DNA of 34,850 nucleotides from Saccoglossus kowalevskii (Eukaryota > Hemichordata > Enteropneusta > Harrimaniidae): NCBI RefSeq assembly GCF_000003605.2, contig NW_003116947.1, forward strand, positions 115,305 to 150,154. The letters are read 5' to 3'. The notes beneath the pieces are model-generated. The model ran no database searches. It was not told where the DNA came from and saw only the letters and a list, made by a program, of their open reading frames with translations. How positions within the stretch are numbered: position 1 is the first letter of the stretch; each line of letters starts with the position of its first letter. A program made the position numbers and the translations under genes. Positions 21,583 to 31,635 of this stretch are shown here, piece after piece.

Positions 21583-21793
21583 NNNNNNNNNNNNNNNNNN
21601 NNNNNNNNNNNNNNNNNNNNNNNNNNNNNNNNNNNNNNNNNNNNNNNNNNNNNNNNNNNNNNNNNNNNNNNNNNNNNNNNNNNNNNNNNNNNNNNNNNNN
21701 NNNNNNNNNNNNNNNNNNNNNNNNNNNNNNNNNNNNNNNNNNNNNNNNNNNNNNNNNNNNNNNNNNNNNNNNNNNNNNNNNNNNNNNNNNNNN
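21583..21793. other. assembly gap (211 N)
   Basis: Unresolved bases. Reading frames drawn through it are meaningless. Confidence 1.
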
Positions 21794-21822
21794 GAACAAT
21801 ACTACCCTACAGTAGCACATTT

Positions 21823-21862
21823 TAAGCGAATCCAATTATCCCGAAATAGTTCCAATTGTGTT
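21823..21862 (-). repeat. right arm of the 40-bp inverted repeat
   Basis: TAAGCGAATCCAATTATC and onward matches the left arm on the opposite strand at all 40 positions. Between the gap and this arm 29 bases are resolved. No identical target duplication is obvious outside the arms. Confidence 0.95.
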
Positions 21863-21990
21863 TTAACTGTATTTTTTAAGAAAAAAATCGAATGTGATTG
21901 CTGTGCGATGGACGACGACAGCTTCTCTTCGTCATGTTGGACATTACTGTGTACTACATGCGTTGGTATAACATGGAAAATGGATACCAC

Positions 21991-22127
21991 ATAGGTTTGG
22001 AAGTGTGGGATCTCATGTATTGGGTGAACTGACATATGTATATCCCATAGGTTTGGAAGTGTGGGATAACATGTATTGGGTGAACTGACATATGTATATC
22101 CCCTAGGTAGGCTGGGAATGTGGGATG
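21991..22127. repeat. 56-bp tandem repeat, ~2.4 copies
   Basis: Units at 21991-22046 and 22047-22102 are nearly identical (CTC versus AAC in the middle is the main difference). A partial, more diverged third unit runs to about 22127. Each contains TAGGTTTGGAAGTGTGGGAT and a TATGTATATCC end. The minus-strand ORF across it is repetitive translation, not a gene. Confidence 0.88.
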
Positions 22128-23014
22128 TATAAATGTGGAACATCATTAACGATGGTGAAATACATATCAAATAGTGCGTACACCGTGGGTACAAGATAAA
22201 CTCGATGTATGCATTTCAAAAGAGAATACTTTGGATGTAATAATGTTTAAGTGTGTCCTTATTATTAATGTTGGCGTAGAGGCTGTTAATCATTTACAAA
22301 GATCGATAATTGAGACACAAATTATTAAAAGTGCCTAACAAATGCAGCCAGGAAATACTAGATACAGACAATTTGTAATGATTCCCTCTGCAACACTTTT
22401 CTGAGTAAATGACTATATATACTATATCATAAACGATGTAGTGATTCATTTCAATCTACACACACCATTATCAATTCAATTAATCAATGTCAGAAGGGGA
22501 AAACGTTTTATTGACACAAACTAACATCTATCCTCGATCCTATTATTGACCCATCGAGACAGGATTGGATTACAGTAACTGGATATATAAAATTTAAAAA
22601 TATTCATAAAGCTTTTCCCGAATGTTTTCATTGTATAATTGTGTGTATTTTGTGATTTGAAGAAAGATAGTGAGCCTGAAATCTTTCATCAAGTAACCCA
22701 TTGAAAAAAGCCTCCAATGCCTAAACCATGAACATTGAATTCCAACTAAAGCTTCTCAATTCAAAGTGTTACCCATTTAAAACTCTTCTCTGTCAACTTT
22801 ACAGGTTCTGGAAACGTTGCATGTTTTTTTATTTGTCATGAAATTTCAATATTATATGTTTATAGATGTGATAAAGTTCACAAATATGAATTATACATAT
22901 ATGACAATAACATAACCGTATAACATTAATTGAAATGCATCAGGTAATTAAAATAAATTAAATTAAGAAAAATGTAAATAAATATTTCATCGTATTGTTA
23001 CCTCGCAAATTTTT
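22128..23014. other. non-coding stretch, nothing recognised
   Basis: AT-rich, low-complexity in places. No exon or element that I can support. Confidence 0.4.
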
Positions 23015-23179
23015 TCACAGTATAGTCGCATACAGAATAACATTAACATGATTTCTTGTACGATCCTTCGCGAATGTCACTCGGCGAGAGGCATTAAATT
23101 CGTTCGCGATGAGTTCTAAAATCCTGTGCATTTGGGTTTCTATTTCTTCACTGCCAATTTCAACTATGGAACATTGCAT
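23015..23179 (-). CDS. unassigned short ORF or terminal exon
   Basis: From ATG 23179-23177 the minus strand encodes about 54 residues to TGA (MQCSIVEIGSEEIETQMHRI, then LELIANEFNASRRVTFAKDR). The composition is balanced and helix-like, unlike random AT-rich translation, and CpG is high. An acceptor-like CATAG lies before VEIGSEE, so this could be a terminal exon. No polyadenylation signal close by and no family recognised. Confidence 0.2.
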   Translation of the reverse strand: MQCSIVEIGSEEIETQMHRILELIANEFNASRRVTFAKDRTRNHVNVILYATIL

Positions 23180-23219
23180 AATGTTGGTTGCTTGTATTGA
23201 AAAAAATGAGAATTGCATG

Positions 23220-23890
23220 CCGGAATTTTAGGTTATTCAGATTGAAAATAAAATAAAAAATAAATCACAGTCAAAGTCTGATATGCACAAGTCACAAGTC
23301 ACGGATTTCGGTTTACGGTTCATTACATTTGTTAAAGACTATCAAATAATTTTAGCATATAATCAACTTCAACATTATGTCAAATATATAACTTTAGAAT
23401 ATGTCTTACCGTATATTCAGCTCGCTTCAGACTGTTAACCCAAGCACAAATGTACCATATTTAACAAAAACATGAGTTGAAATTAATTGCTATATCCATC
23501 AATTGATAATGGATGCTGTGATGACTTTTTGGACCTACCAACGTTTTCTCAAAACATGTTATGATTCTTATCAAAGTGACTACTATGTGCATTACCTCTC
23601 ATATTACTTCCGTTAGATTTACCGTGTCTCAAAACATATTTAAATTTAGCTCGAGTTTTTCTCATTAAATCAGACATTGTAGCTTGTCTGGGGCTTTCAT
23701 TGTTACGCCATAACTTTTACATATTATTCCTTTCGTGTACGCACTTGGATTGTATAGGTAAGTGTAATTGAATGTTAACTAATAGCAGCGTGTGTCAAAG
23801 TTTATCAACCGCAAATCGATGTCTTGAATCATGGCAGGCAAGCGGAATTTCGACAAGATAACACATCACGGGGTAACTAAATGTAAGACA
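23220..23890. other. non-coding stretch, nothing recognised
   Basis: AT-rich flank between the short ORF and the retrotransposon remnant. The second LTR expected near here was not found by eye. Confidence 0.4.
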
Positions 23891-23909
23891 GTAGAGTCTC
23901 TGTTTGATG

Positions 23910-24601
23910 TACATATTTGCACTAGACCTGTCTATGGAAGGCCTCGGCTAAATTTATCAGCTCGTACAGCTTCAATATTAGCTAAATGTTCATCATCATC
24001 TTGCCTGTAATGAATATGTCATCTATTATTCCTTGTAAAATTTGTTTGATGGAACGCTGCCAAATTGCTGGTGCTTAGGCAATGCAAATTCTAGACGACT
24101 GTATCAGTAAAGTTTCTTTGATGTGATATGATGTGATGTGATGTGATTCGTCATCCAATTTCATCTGGTGGTATGCTTGACGTAAATCAGTGAACATTTG
24201 ACCACCTGCATGCTCAGAAATTATATCTTTGATTCTGGGCAATGGGTATTGGTAACACAGGATTGACATAGTTTTATAGTCACCACACGTACAGTCTCAT
24301 CATGTTTCGCGACTTGTACTGTTGGGGTCGCCCATTCACTATAATTTACTTTGGAGAAGATACCCTTCTCTTCAAGTCGGTCAAGTTCAGCTTCAACTTT
24401 TTGTCGAATTGCATATGGTGCTTGCCGTGGTTTACACAATTTTGGCTGGGCATTTTCCTCAACTACTAGTTTTGCTTTGATCCCTTTCATTGTTCCTAGT
24501 TCATCTCGGAAAATGTCTGAGTATTTATCTAGCAAGGGTTGTAGTCTTGCGTCAATTGATGTAATAGACTTACTTGGTTTGGTGCTGGATGTACTTCTCA
24601 C
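23910..24601 (-). pseudogene. pol: reverse transcriptase fragment, broken
   Basis: The first block (24601 down to 24221) has the N-terminal RT region with DKYSDIFRDELGTMKGI, RQAPYAIRQKVEAELDRL and SEWATPTVQVAKHDETVRVV. The frame then changes to YPLPRIKDIISEHAGGQMF and TDLRQAYHQMKLDD (24269 down to 24075), which retains a catalytic-type Asp. A third piece in another frame contains APAIWQR and IIDDIFITGK. There the region around the usual Y-x-D-D catalytic motif is shortened, so the aromatic residue is missing although DD remains. Sequence between the first two blocks is also missing. No active enzyme could come from this copy. Confidence 0.88.
24119..24148. repeat. GTGAT-type microsatellite inside the RT remnant
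   Basis: GATGTGATATGATGTGATGT and onward: five-base units within the decayed RT coding region. It interrupts the reading frame and probably arose after inactivation. Confidence 0.7.
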
Positions 24602-24707
24602 TCATCTGATGTCTTGCCAGTTGAGTGGTACAGCCATTGTCGTCAAAATATTTGATTTCTTTTACTGCCATAATGTACATACAATTCTAGGTACCCTTGT
24701 AGTTACA

Positions 24708-24905
24708 TCAATTTTCCCTCTGATGTCTAATTCGTGACCAGTGAATGGTTTTAAAGTGATGGAAATTTTTCATTTCTTGTATCAAGTATTTCTTGTAGTC
24801 ATCATTAGAAATTAATGACACAGATGCACCAGTATCCAATTCCATTTGTAGATTTGCCTTCCACCTGTGGGGTAATCCAAATTGGTTGGCTGCGTGGTTT
24901 GTCAA
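24708..24905 (-). pseudogene. aspartic protease fragment
   Basis: The frame contains MELDTGASVSLIS, with the D-T-G-A active-site signature of retropepsins at about residues 24-27, preceded by LPHRWKANLQ. Sequence after it (DDYKKYLIQEM) quickly loses resemblance. It lies between the zinc knuckles and RT, as expected. Confidence 0.82.
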
Positions 24906-24961
24906 TAATATTCACATCGTGAATAGTTCCCAATATATCACTTTCATCACTGTCAACATTT

Positions 24962-25156
24962 TCATCTAAGACGCATGAACTTTTCTACCCTTGGACTTGT
25001 CTGCTTGGAACGACAGACTTTCTGTATGTGTCCCTTGTCCTTACAGTTGTGGCATTCTGCATCCTTACATTTACACTGCTGTGGTGTATGCCCTTTTCTT
25101 TTACATCTATAGCATGGTCTACTAGTTGTGATTGGCTGATACCATTTATAATTCAC
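24962..25156 (-). pseudogene. gag: gag nucleocapsid fragment with two CCHC zinc knuckles
   Basis: Two C-x2-C-x4-H-x4-C knuckles occur in tandem: CYRCKRKGHTPQQC (Cys15, Cys18, His23, Cys28 of this frame) and CHNCKDKGHIQKVC (Cys35, Cys38, His43, Cys48). In the family they bind the element's RNA. The frame continues with a basic stretch and ends soon after. The plus-strand frame across the same bases is a shadow. Confidence 0.88.
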
Positions 25157-25159
25157 TTT

Positions 25160-25411
25160 ATTTATTTTACTTCCATGTTATCCTTGTCCACAGTTTCCAT
25201 AGCTACAGAAATCTCTATGGCAGTATTAAGTATTTATCAGGAGAGAGCAGATTTCTCAGAAGGGCATACACCTTAGGACCCATTAACCTAAGTAGACCTG
25301 GCAATTTCTTTGGCTCTAGAATGCCATTAGCAGTGAAGAAAAGCAGTAAAGCCTCTCTATGTATGATTGCCAGTCTTCCAAACTTTCATCAAAGGAATCT
25401 ACCGAGCTCAT
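25160..25411 (-). pseudogene. gag: gag N-terminal fragment with internal deletion
   Basis: ATG at 25411-25409 opens MSSVDSFDESLEDWQSYIER, the typical start of gypsy capsid proteins. A shift of frame then gives LPGLLRLMGPKVYALLRNL, also a known gag-like texture. Most of the C-terminal capsid region expected before the zinc knuckles is missing, and stops occur in the remainder. Confidence 0.75.
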
Positions 25412-25618
25412 AGTACTGGATCTGACATGGTTATGATTTAAATGCAACTTACAACTTAGTGCAAGTAGTTATAATTGACCTCAGACTGCAGGTTACTGTT
25501 TTGGTTGCACACTCACTTTTTCCTTTTCAAAATAAATGATTTGAGATGTGCTTGAAATTCAGTTCCACTTAGCTCTGGGCTCGCCCTGCATCTTCACTGA
25601 ATATTTGGTTGAACAATC

Positions 25619-25635
25619 TAGCATCCTCGTCGCCA
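25619..25635 (-). other. primer-binding site of the Ty3/gypsy remnant
   Basis: On the minus strand TGGCGACGAGGATGCTAG begins 2 nt after the LTR end. TGGCG complements the CGCCA-3' end of a tRNA. Position and sequence are typical of gypsy elements. Confidence 0.65.
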
Positions 25636-25637
25636 AA

Positions 25638-25772
25638 TGTGCTGTTTATTTGAAAGAATTGACCAGCAAACAACATAACTAAATCCCAAACTGGCAACCA
25701 TGTACAGAAACCATTTATTTGCATAATCTAAAAATAGCATAGTTATAATTAATATAGAGGGCGCTGTTGTCA
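25638..25772 (-). repeat. 5' LTR (135 bp) of the Ty3/gypsy remnant
   Basis: On the minus strand it begins TGACAACAGCGCCCTCTA and ends AACAGCACA, i.e. TG..CA. It includes AATAAA words near its middle and end, and abuts the primer-binding site. The outer boundary is inferred from the TG; without the partner LTR it cannot be confirmed. Confidence 0.5.
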
Positions 25773-27090
25773 TATTAACTTGAATAGTGAAATTCATTGC
25801 AGCAATCATTGTATTCAAAATAGATAGACACTTCGAGCAATTGCTCTTTATCGATAGCATAGAAAAACATGAAGACACAGATTTAGGTTTCCTTTTAATG
25901 CAAAACTTTTATATGATGGTAGATTTGTTATTGCTTATGCAAGAACCTCTCAATTTCAGAAGTAAATATATGAAACAGTTTTTTTTTCATGTACTGGTAA
26001 TATGCCGTCAAATGTAATGTATAATTACGTAATATTTATACTAAGCATCGCCGCATAATTATTTTGCAGAATTATAGATTAATGATAAAAACGATCAAAT
26101 ATGGAATATTTTCTTTGGGGTATAGATGCAGGTTCTTACTCGGACAGTCATGGTTAGAGACTGTTAACATTTCCCAGCTCTGTAGCTCTGTGAATAGTGG
26201 AATATACTAAAAAAACGATTTTAAAATACAAAATATGATAGAAAACAGGCACACAAATTCTCTAATTCCAGGGTAAAAATGTCAAAAATGACACACAAAA
26301 TACTCAAAAGTTTGAAAGGTATCTATGGTAACAATGTCAATTACGACATTATGAAACCATGACAAGAATATTCCTATTATTTAGTTAATAACTAAAACAT
26401 AAAATCGTAGCTTGTAGAAAATATTGATTATTTATTTCTCAAACCCGTGGGCAACCCGTGTATACTTTATTTTAAATTAAAGTATAATATTATCACAAGA
26501 GTGTGGTTGAATTCTTTTTGTTAATGGACATTCGTTTCAGACCAATGTTACATTTGATCTGGTATTATGAGAATGTAACAATTTTGGTCTGCATTTCAGT
26601 GTGATTATTATTATTATTATAATGGGTGTAACTTAACAATTTGCATTAAATTATTACATGAAATATCATTGTCACAATTGCAAGAAAAAATATTAGTGAG
26701 GTAATCAACATAAATTCTAGTGATAGGAGACCAAATTGCATTGAAGTATTATCACAAATAATGAAACAATAATCTAACATTGACTACGAATGCAAAGATC
26801 AGTTTGAGCAATCAAATTATGGTAAATTCTATTTAAACAAATTATGTCAATGCAACGTGTGTAACAACTCAAACATAGACAACTGCAGGAGTAATACACA
26901 TATTATTATATATTTATTGGCATGAATACATTATAAATTAATAATGCATAAATCGATACATTTGTATCATTTTGCCACCCACCACTCAATGAGACCCATT
27001 TGTGTAATATGTAATATATATCTGTAATATATATCTGACACTGACAACAGAATTCACCCATCGTAAAACGTGTTCGAAAGATTCACGTAC
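25773..27090. other. stretch without a supported gene
   Basis: AT-rich with about 10 CpG per kb in 26.1-27.0 kb, lower than its neighbours. Contains a short TTA tract near 26605. Nothing coding recognised. Confidence 0.4.
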
Positions 27091-27204
27091 ATGTTCAAAT
27101 TTCTTCTATATTTGTGTGGCACGTTTGCGTCATTTTTGAATGCTTTTCTTTGTTCGCATCCTGGGGTTAACATCGAATGCAGCAACAATGTAGCACGTGA
27201 TTGA
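27091..27204 (+). CDS. very short ORF with signal-peptide-like N-terminus
   Basis: ATG 27091 encodes 37 residues to TGA: MFKFLLYLCGTFASFLNAFL followed by CSHPGVNIECSNNVARD. The first 20 residues have the shape of a secretion signal (basic residue, hydrophobic core). Two TATATA-like words lie about 60-80 bp upstream. It may be a first exon (only poor donors are seen, such as GGG|GTTAAC), a tiny secreted peptide, or chance. A minus-strand frame is open across the same bases. Confidence 0.15.
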   Translation: MFKFLLYLCGTFASFLNAFLCSHPGVNIECSNNVARD

Positions 27205-28094
27205 AACGGAATCACGCCATTGAATGCAAACACTATATAGCACAGGAACGAATATTTTTTTCGTGCACACCACAAGAGGTATAAGTTCGCGAAACTGAAA
27301 TCTGCCTCGTCATAATATTTTTATTTTAAACTAAATTTTTCTGATCTTTTATGTTTTACCATTCAAGAAATTTATATGAAATGTAGAGCAGCTCATCGTA
27401 AGACCACCAAAGGTATAAAATCTAATCTATTCACTTTGTATTATAGCGGGTGCGATTATTTATAACCTTTTTCGATTATTGTAAATTTGCTCGAGGCTTT
27501 TCGTCAATCGGGAATTATGTGTTTAACAGACGTTTTCGATAATCAGCAATTGTCTTTAAAATTATTATTCTATGATGTCTAGACATTTTGATGTTGCCAA
27601 AATATCTATTAGTTTTAGGTAAACAGTAACACTTCAAGAATCCAGTCAAGCGTGCAAGCGAGATGGAAACCCAAATTGTCATAAACAATGACAAAATCAA
27701 TTCTAATCTTTCAAATTGAACTATTATTATTGAGAAAATTTTCTTCATATATTTAGCTATGTGCAGTTTATGTAACCAGTTATTTTATTTTTAAATTTTA
27801 TTGTATACCTTTTTTTGCTTTCTGTAATGTTTTCGTAAATTCTGTTTGGTGTATTTTGTTCTGTATATGGAAGTTCTGGGGGCAGGAAGTAGAGAGATCA
27901 TTTTATGAAACGATTTTAGAAACTATATTGGATATTATTCCATCGGTCTCAAACAAAATAACCTGTGCGCTTGATGGAATATCTGAGTGAAAGTGTATAC
28001 AAAGTTAAAACATAACGTAGGGTACGGTAGTTTATGCTATTATATTTTGATCCACTGCAAACTTACGTGTTTGTATTTTATTACTCGTTTTCAG

Positions 28095-28184
28095 TCGGCC
28101 GTGGAACGCGGGGTAGAAAATGACAAAATACACAAAATATACAACTGTCTAGCAATGGTCGCAATAAACAGTTGTAAATACTGA
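28095..28184 (+). CDS. candidate 3' terminal coding exon, unassigned
   Basis: A strong acceptor (ATTACTCGTTTTCAG, ending 28094) precedes an open frame of 29 codons, SAVERGVENDKIHKIYNCLA then MVAINSCKY, stopping at TGA 28182-28184. AATAAA follows 60 nt later (28245-28250). Acceptor, stop and signal are correctly ordered for a last exon. The upstream exon is unknown. Joining to the signal-peptide ORF at 27091 would be in phase only through a poor donor. No family recognised. Confidence 0.25.
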   Translation, partial: SAVERGVENDKIHKIYNCLAMVAINSCKY

Positions 28185-28244
28185 AACAAGCGGTGGTCGA
28201 GGCTTTAACCTGTGCAGTGATGAAAAATGTATAGTTTACCTGAC

Positions 28245-28250
28245 AATAAA
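28245..28250 (+). terminator. AATAAA after the candidate terminal exon
   Basis: Canonical signal 60 nt past the stop at 28184, followed by a T/G-containing tract. Confidence 0.3.
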
Positions 28251-28315
28251 ACAAGACCGCGCGTTCTTTGTATGTATGAAACAGAAATCGAATTAGTATG
28301 TTCAAGACGTAACAC

Positions 28316-28323
28316 TGACGTCA
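28316..28323. promoter_or_regulatory. TGACGTCA palindrome (CRE-like)
   Basis: Perfect CREB/ATF consensus. Isolated here; no start site nearby that I can support. Confidence 0.3.
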
Positions 28324-28979
28324 TTGAACATACAATCTACTACATAATGAACTATTCACAACATAAATGAACGATAGAGAAATTGTTTAACCCAATCAGT
28401 GTTTCCAAACCTTACTTAAACAATATGGCTAATGCTGAAAGAATGTCCAATACTCAAGTCAATATGTGAACTAGACAACATCAGAATCCACAAGCAAATT
28501 TGAAATTCTGGAAAAAAAGAGAACACGAACCTCCTGGAAATCAGCCATGAGGTAATTTCAGGGGTATCGAAAAATAAATGCGCCAACGAACTATCTTTTT
28601 TTATTGAGCAAACTCGCATGTCACTATTAAATAGCATCTTCATATACAGTAAAATGTGGTCAGAGTTTGACTCGTTTTATTTCACAATTTGTATTGTTAG
28701 TTCTGTGTTTGTTTGCTATTAGTTATAGTTAGTTAGTCCCTGTACTATATCAAAAAATATATATCATTAAATATATATTGTCATATTTTTCGACGTAGTC
28801 TTTTAATCATTTCATTTTTACTGGGACGTGCTGTGTGCTTGGCTAGATGTCCGCACACACGAGGCACGCTCGTGCACTTATCACACTGTGTACAATACAA
28901 TATTCTGTTGCAGCATCGCCGGACTTACTTGGCGATAGTACTATTGTTGTGGCTTCCCACATGTATTGTTTTTCGATTG
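28324..28979. other. non-coding stretch, nothing recognised
   Basis: AT-rich sequence, with CpG and GCACGCTCGTGC (a short hairpin near 28865) at its right side. Overlapping short ORFs are open in two frames and look random. Confidence 0.35.
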
Positions 28980-29330
28980 TCATGGGTTGCCATGGTTCCC
29001 GCCCCCACTCCCTATATTTAGGGGGGCCTATGCTTGTTCTCTCATTTTTTTGACCCCCCCTATCTAGGGAAAAGAAGAAAATTTAACCCCCCCTTTCACG
29101 GGCTTTTCCGATGAATTTCACCCCCTATCTAGGGAACTTTTCAGTCTAGAACTCCTTTTAAACCCTTTGAAGAGGAATGCCTATCTTGCCCCTCAAAATG
29201 CATGCGTTTCAAAGGGTCTAGATTTTATTTTATTCCGGAGGAGCACGCTCCTAGTAAGGAATGGTGAGCAGATCTCGCCCCATGCAAAATTTCGTGCCAC
29301 TGCGTCTGGAAATAACTGTAGTTTTTAATT
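28980..29330. repeat. C/G-run-rich interspersed repeat
   Basis: The word CCCTATNTAGGG occurs three times in 125 bp (29010-29026 as CCCTATATTTAGGGGGG, 29054-29069, 29121-29134), with C7 runs between. Downstream is a GGAGCACGCTCC hairpin (29240-29251) after TCCGGA. Composition differs sharply from both flanks, as expected of an inserted element. The family was not identified. Confidence 0.5.
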
Positions 29331-30843
29331 TTGAGGGCGATGTTTCTCTGTGAAATCAGATTTCAAGCGAATGAAGTACCTGCAATATTACTAAAATGTA
29401 AATGAATTGCATCATAGAAGTGTACCACATACATCAATTAATTATTATGTAATCACAACACCTTCATCAAATAAAGTGGTAGCAACGATTGAATGCAGTT
29501 TTTATGGCGCCCGCTGTAAAGCGTCGTCCTTCCGCCGACATATTTTTTTCACTCGAAATAAAATTGGTTTATTGCCTGTTCAATATAAGTATCGAGTATC
29601 TGATCGATTGGAATTATTCGCTCGTTGGTAAAAAATATTGTAACAACTGCAAATTTTCTCAAATGGCCAATCAAGCAAAATGGGAACACTGAGCATGGAA
29701 GTGCTGCAGCTGCGCCCGAAACCATTGTTTATTATGTTGTGATTGAAACTGAGAAACCGGCCAATAAACTGGTAAATAAAAACAATTGTGAGTAACAATA
29801 CACAAACGAATACTACTAATTAACAATTAATACTTGTGATGATATTTCGCTAATTTACTATAATCAAGTAAATAACGATAACAGTAGCAATAAAATGTCA
29901 CAAATACTAAAAAGCAAATTGATATAAACAACGGCTAAATAAATTCAACATAAACAATGTACATAATTAAAGTTTGAAAACATTTGCAATCTATATTGTA
30001 ATGTAAACAGTATTGTACCACTTTGGTCACATGACCACGGTGTCCAATGGAATGAAGGCACATTTTACCAACATTTCCTGCTTCGTCTTAAGTGGTAATG
30101 GGGGATGTATACCGTCAGATATTACAACTTTAGCTGAATCCGAACCCTTTGGAGCTATTTTGAAATTCTACACCAAACTTAAAGGTGTTTTGAATTCCAA
30201 TCAAACCTGAATGCACTTTCAAAAGCGCCCGACTACCAGCAGTTTGATGTATTCAAAATAATGCGTATTAAATGGCGGGATACAAGGTACACCAGAACTG
30301 GGTCACACTGATTTCGATTTGCATACAGATTTTGCAACTTGTTTTCCACTACCATAAACATTGCCATGGTAACATAATTTTTGTGCGACAATATTAACGT
30401 TACAATGTTAACGGTTGTCGTTACATGTGTTTATAACTGTTTTAAAAGGGCAAACAACGCAATTTGTATAATATGGTATAAGACACTTCTCTTCTGCCAG
30501 ATTAAAGCATTGCGGTTTGGAGTGGTGTTGGTGTTTGTAATATAAGTATTTTCACCAACCTTCTCTGTTAACATTTTCCCACACAATTATGTTATACCTA
30601 GGTTATATTCAATAATACTACTGTATACGCACACACTGACAGCAGTCAGCTTATGGACTGTTTCAACAGAATTACACAACATCTCATTACACCTAACGAA
30701 GGCCCTGATAGGTGGTGCTTTCTGAGGTATTTGTTAGTACATGTACTAAACTGATAGCATTCTTATAATTTCTAAACCGAATTTGTCAAGCGGGCTGCTT
30801 TAAAGACATAATTAAAACTGTTCAAAAGTCGTCATTATATAAG
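29331..30843. other. stretch without a supported gene
   Basis: A plus-strand ORF at 29489-29692 (internal start MAPAVKRRPSADIFFSLEIK) is open in CpG-richer DNA, but a second frame is open over the same bases and neither is recognised. The palindrome TTAGTACATGTACTAA is at 30734-30749. The rest shows nothing. Confidence 0.3.
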
Positions 30844-31635
30844 CTAAGTAATATTCAAAATAATTACATTCCTTGTTTCGCACCATATTCTAACCTGAAT
30901 CTCAAATAACTCGTAGTCTGTGTCATTAACAAAGACGTTCTCGTTAATGCGCACTTTATTCGCAACGAAATATTCGCACAATGTATCCCATAGCATATAT
31001 ACCCACAATCCAATGCGCCAAATAAACCACCGATTGTCTTGACAACCAATTCGTAAATTGTTAAAAAAAGAGCAATACACTTCCTGCAATCCCTTCGAAT
31101 ATGAAGATTGGAAATGTAACAGAAAGTACTTCATTATATGCCAATGTTGTGAGCAATTCAAATGAATCCATGACAGCATCATTAAAGATTTTATTGGGAC
31201 TCAATATGATTACAGTAGCTTCAAATCTACAGTCTACACTAACATTCGCAGTATGACATAAATCTTGCAAATTAATCAACGCCGAACACTGCATTAGTTG
31301 GACGATTTTGTTACAACGAGTTTACAGCCCAAATTTCGATTTTTATAGACATGAATTTGTGTGGTCAGATTAAGCAGGGTCGGCATTTTGTTCTGTTAAG
31401 CTAGTAACGCATTCCCATTTTCAAATTTGCCATTGTGTTTTCCAATTTCACAACCATATTCTGAACATATAAATAATTTCGACGGGGTGGTCAAATTATT
31501 CGTATTCCCATTTATGCGGCAGTATGTATTATTTTCTATTGAAACAATGCGTTTTGTCGTTTGAGTATGTGATAGGGAACCCACGATACCGACGAGTTTA
31601 TGCGTAGTGTCGCCGAGGCGACTGTAAAGCCTCAA
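30844..31635 (-). pseudogene. possible decayed coding region or exon cluster, unassigned
   Basis: Three minus-strand frames take over from each other along 790 bp. The first reads LVGIVGSLSHTQTTKRIV and FICSEYGCEIGKHNGKF (31635-31396, after a GGCTTTACAG acceptor-like site). The second reads VDCRFEATVIILSPNKIF and DSFELLTTLAYNEVLSVTF (31294-31061). The third reads DNRWFIWRIGLWVYMLWDTL and NENVFVNDTDYELFEIQ, before a CAG|GTTAGA donor-like site. Each has protein-like composition in less AT-rich DNA. The frame changes suggest either small introns or a frameshifted pseudogene. No family identified. Confidence 0.25.

Larger units (their letters stand above)
23900..25772 (-). mobile_element. decayed Ty3/gypsy LTR retrotransposon remnant
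   Basis: Reading on the minus strand from high to low coordinates: one short LTR, primer-binding site, gag N-terminus, two CCHC zinc knuckles, aspartic protease motif, then reverse transcriptase. This is the standard Ty3/gypsy order. RNase H, integrase and the other LTR are absent or unrecognisable. The reading frame is broken repeatedly by stops, shifts and internal deletions, so the copy is inactive. Domain texture (ELDTGASVSLIS, YPLPRIKDI, QAYHQMKLDD) is that of invertebrate gypsy elements. The left boundary is approximate. Confidence 0.9.

Noticed and set aside
21496-21835. ORFs reading through the N run
   Set aside because: They consist mainly of unknown residues; the shared TQLELFRDNWIRL end on both sides is the inverted repeat translated twice.
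21802-22194. 130-codon minus-strand ORF
   Set aside because: Composed of the 56-bp tandem repeat and one inverted-repeat arm; no domain.
24351-24737. 128-codon plus-strand ORF
   Set aside because: Antisense to the reverse transcriptase and the region up to the protease fragment of the retrotransposon.
25618-25878. 86-codon minus-strand ORF
   Set aside because: Lies across the LTR and primer-binding site; no gene is expected there and the composition is random-looking.
27054-27275. 73-codon minus-strand ORF
   Set aside because: Looks mildly protein-like but has no splice sites, no signal and no family; it overlaps the plus-strand signal-peptide-like ORF.
29489-29692. 67-codon plus-strand ORF (contains MAPAVKRRPSADIFF)
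   Set aside because: A second frame is equally open over the same bases and only a weak donor is present; not enough to call a gene.
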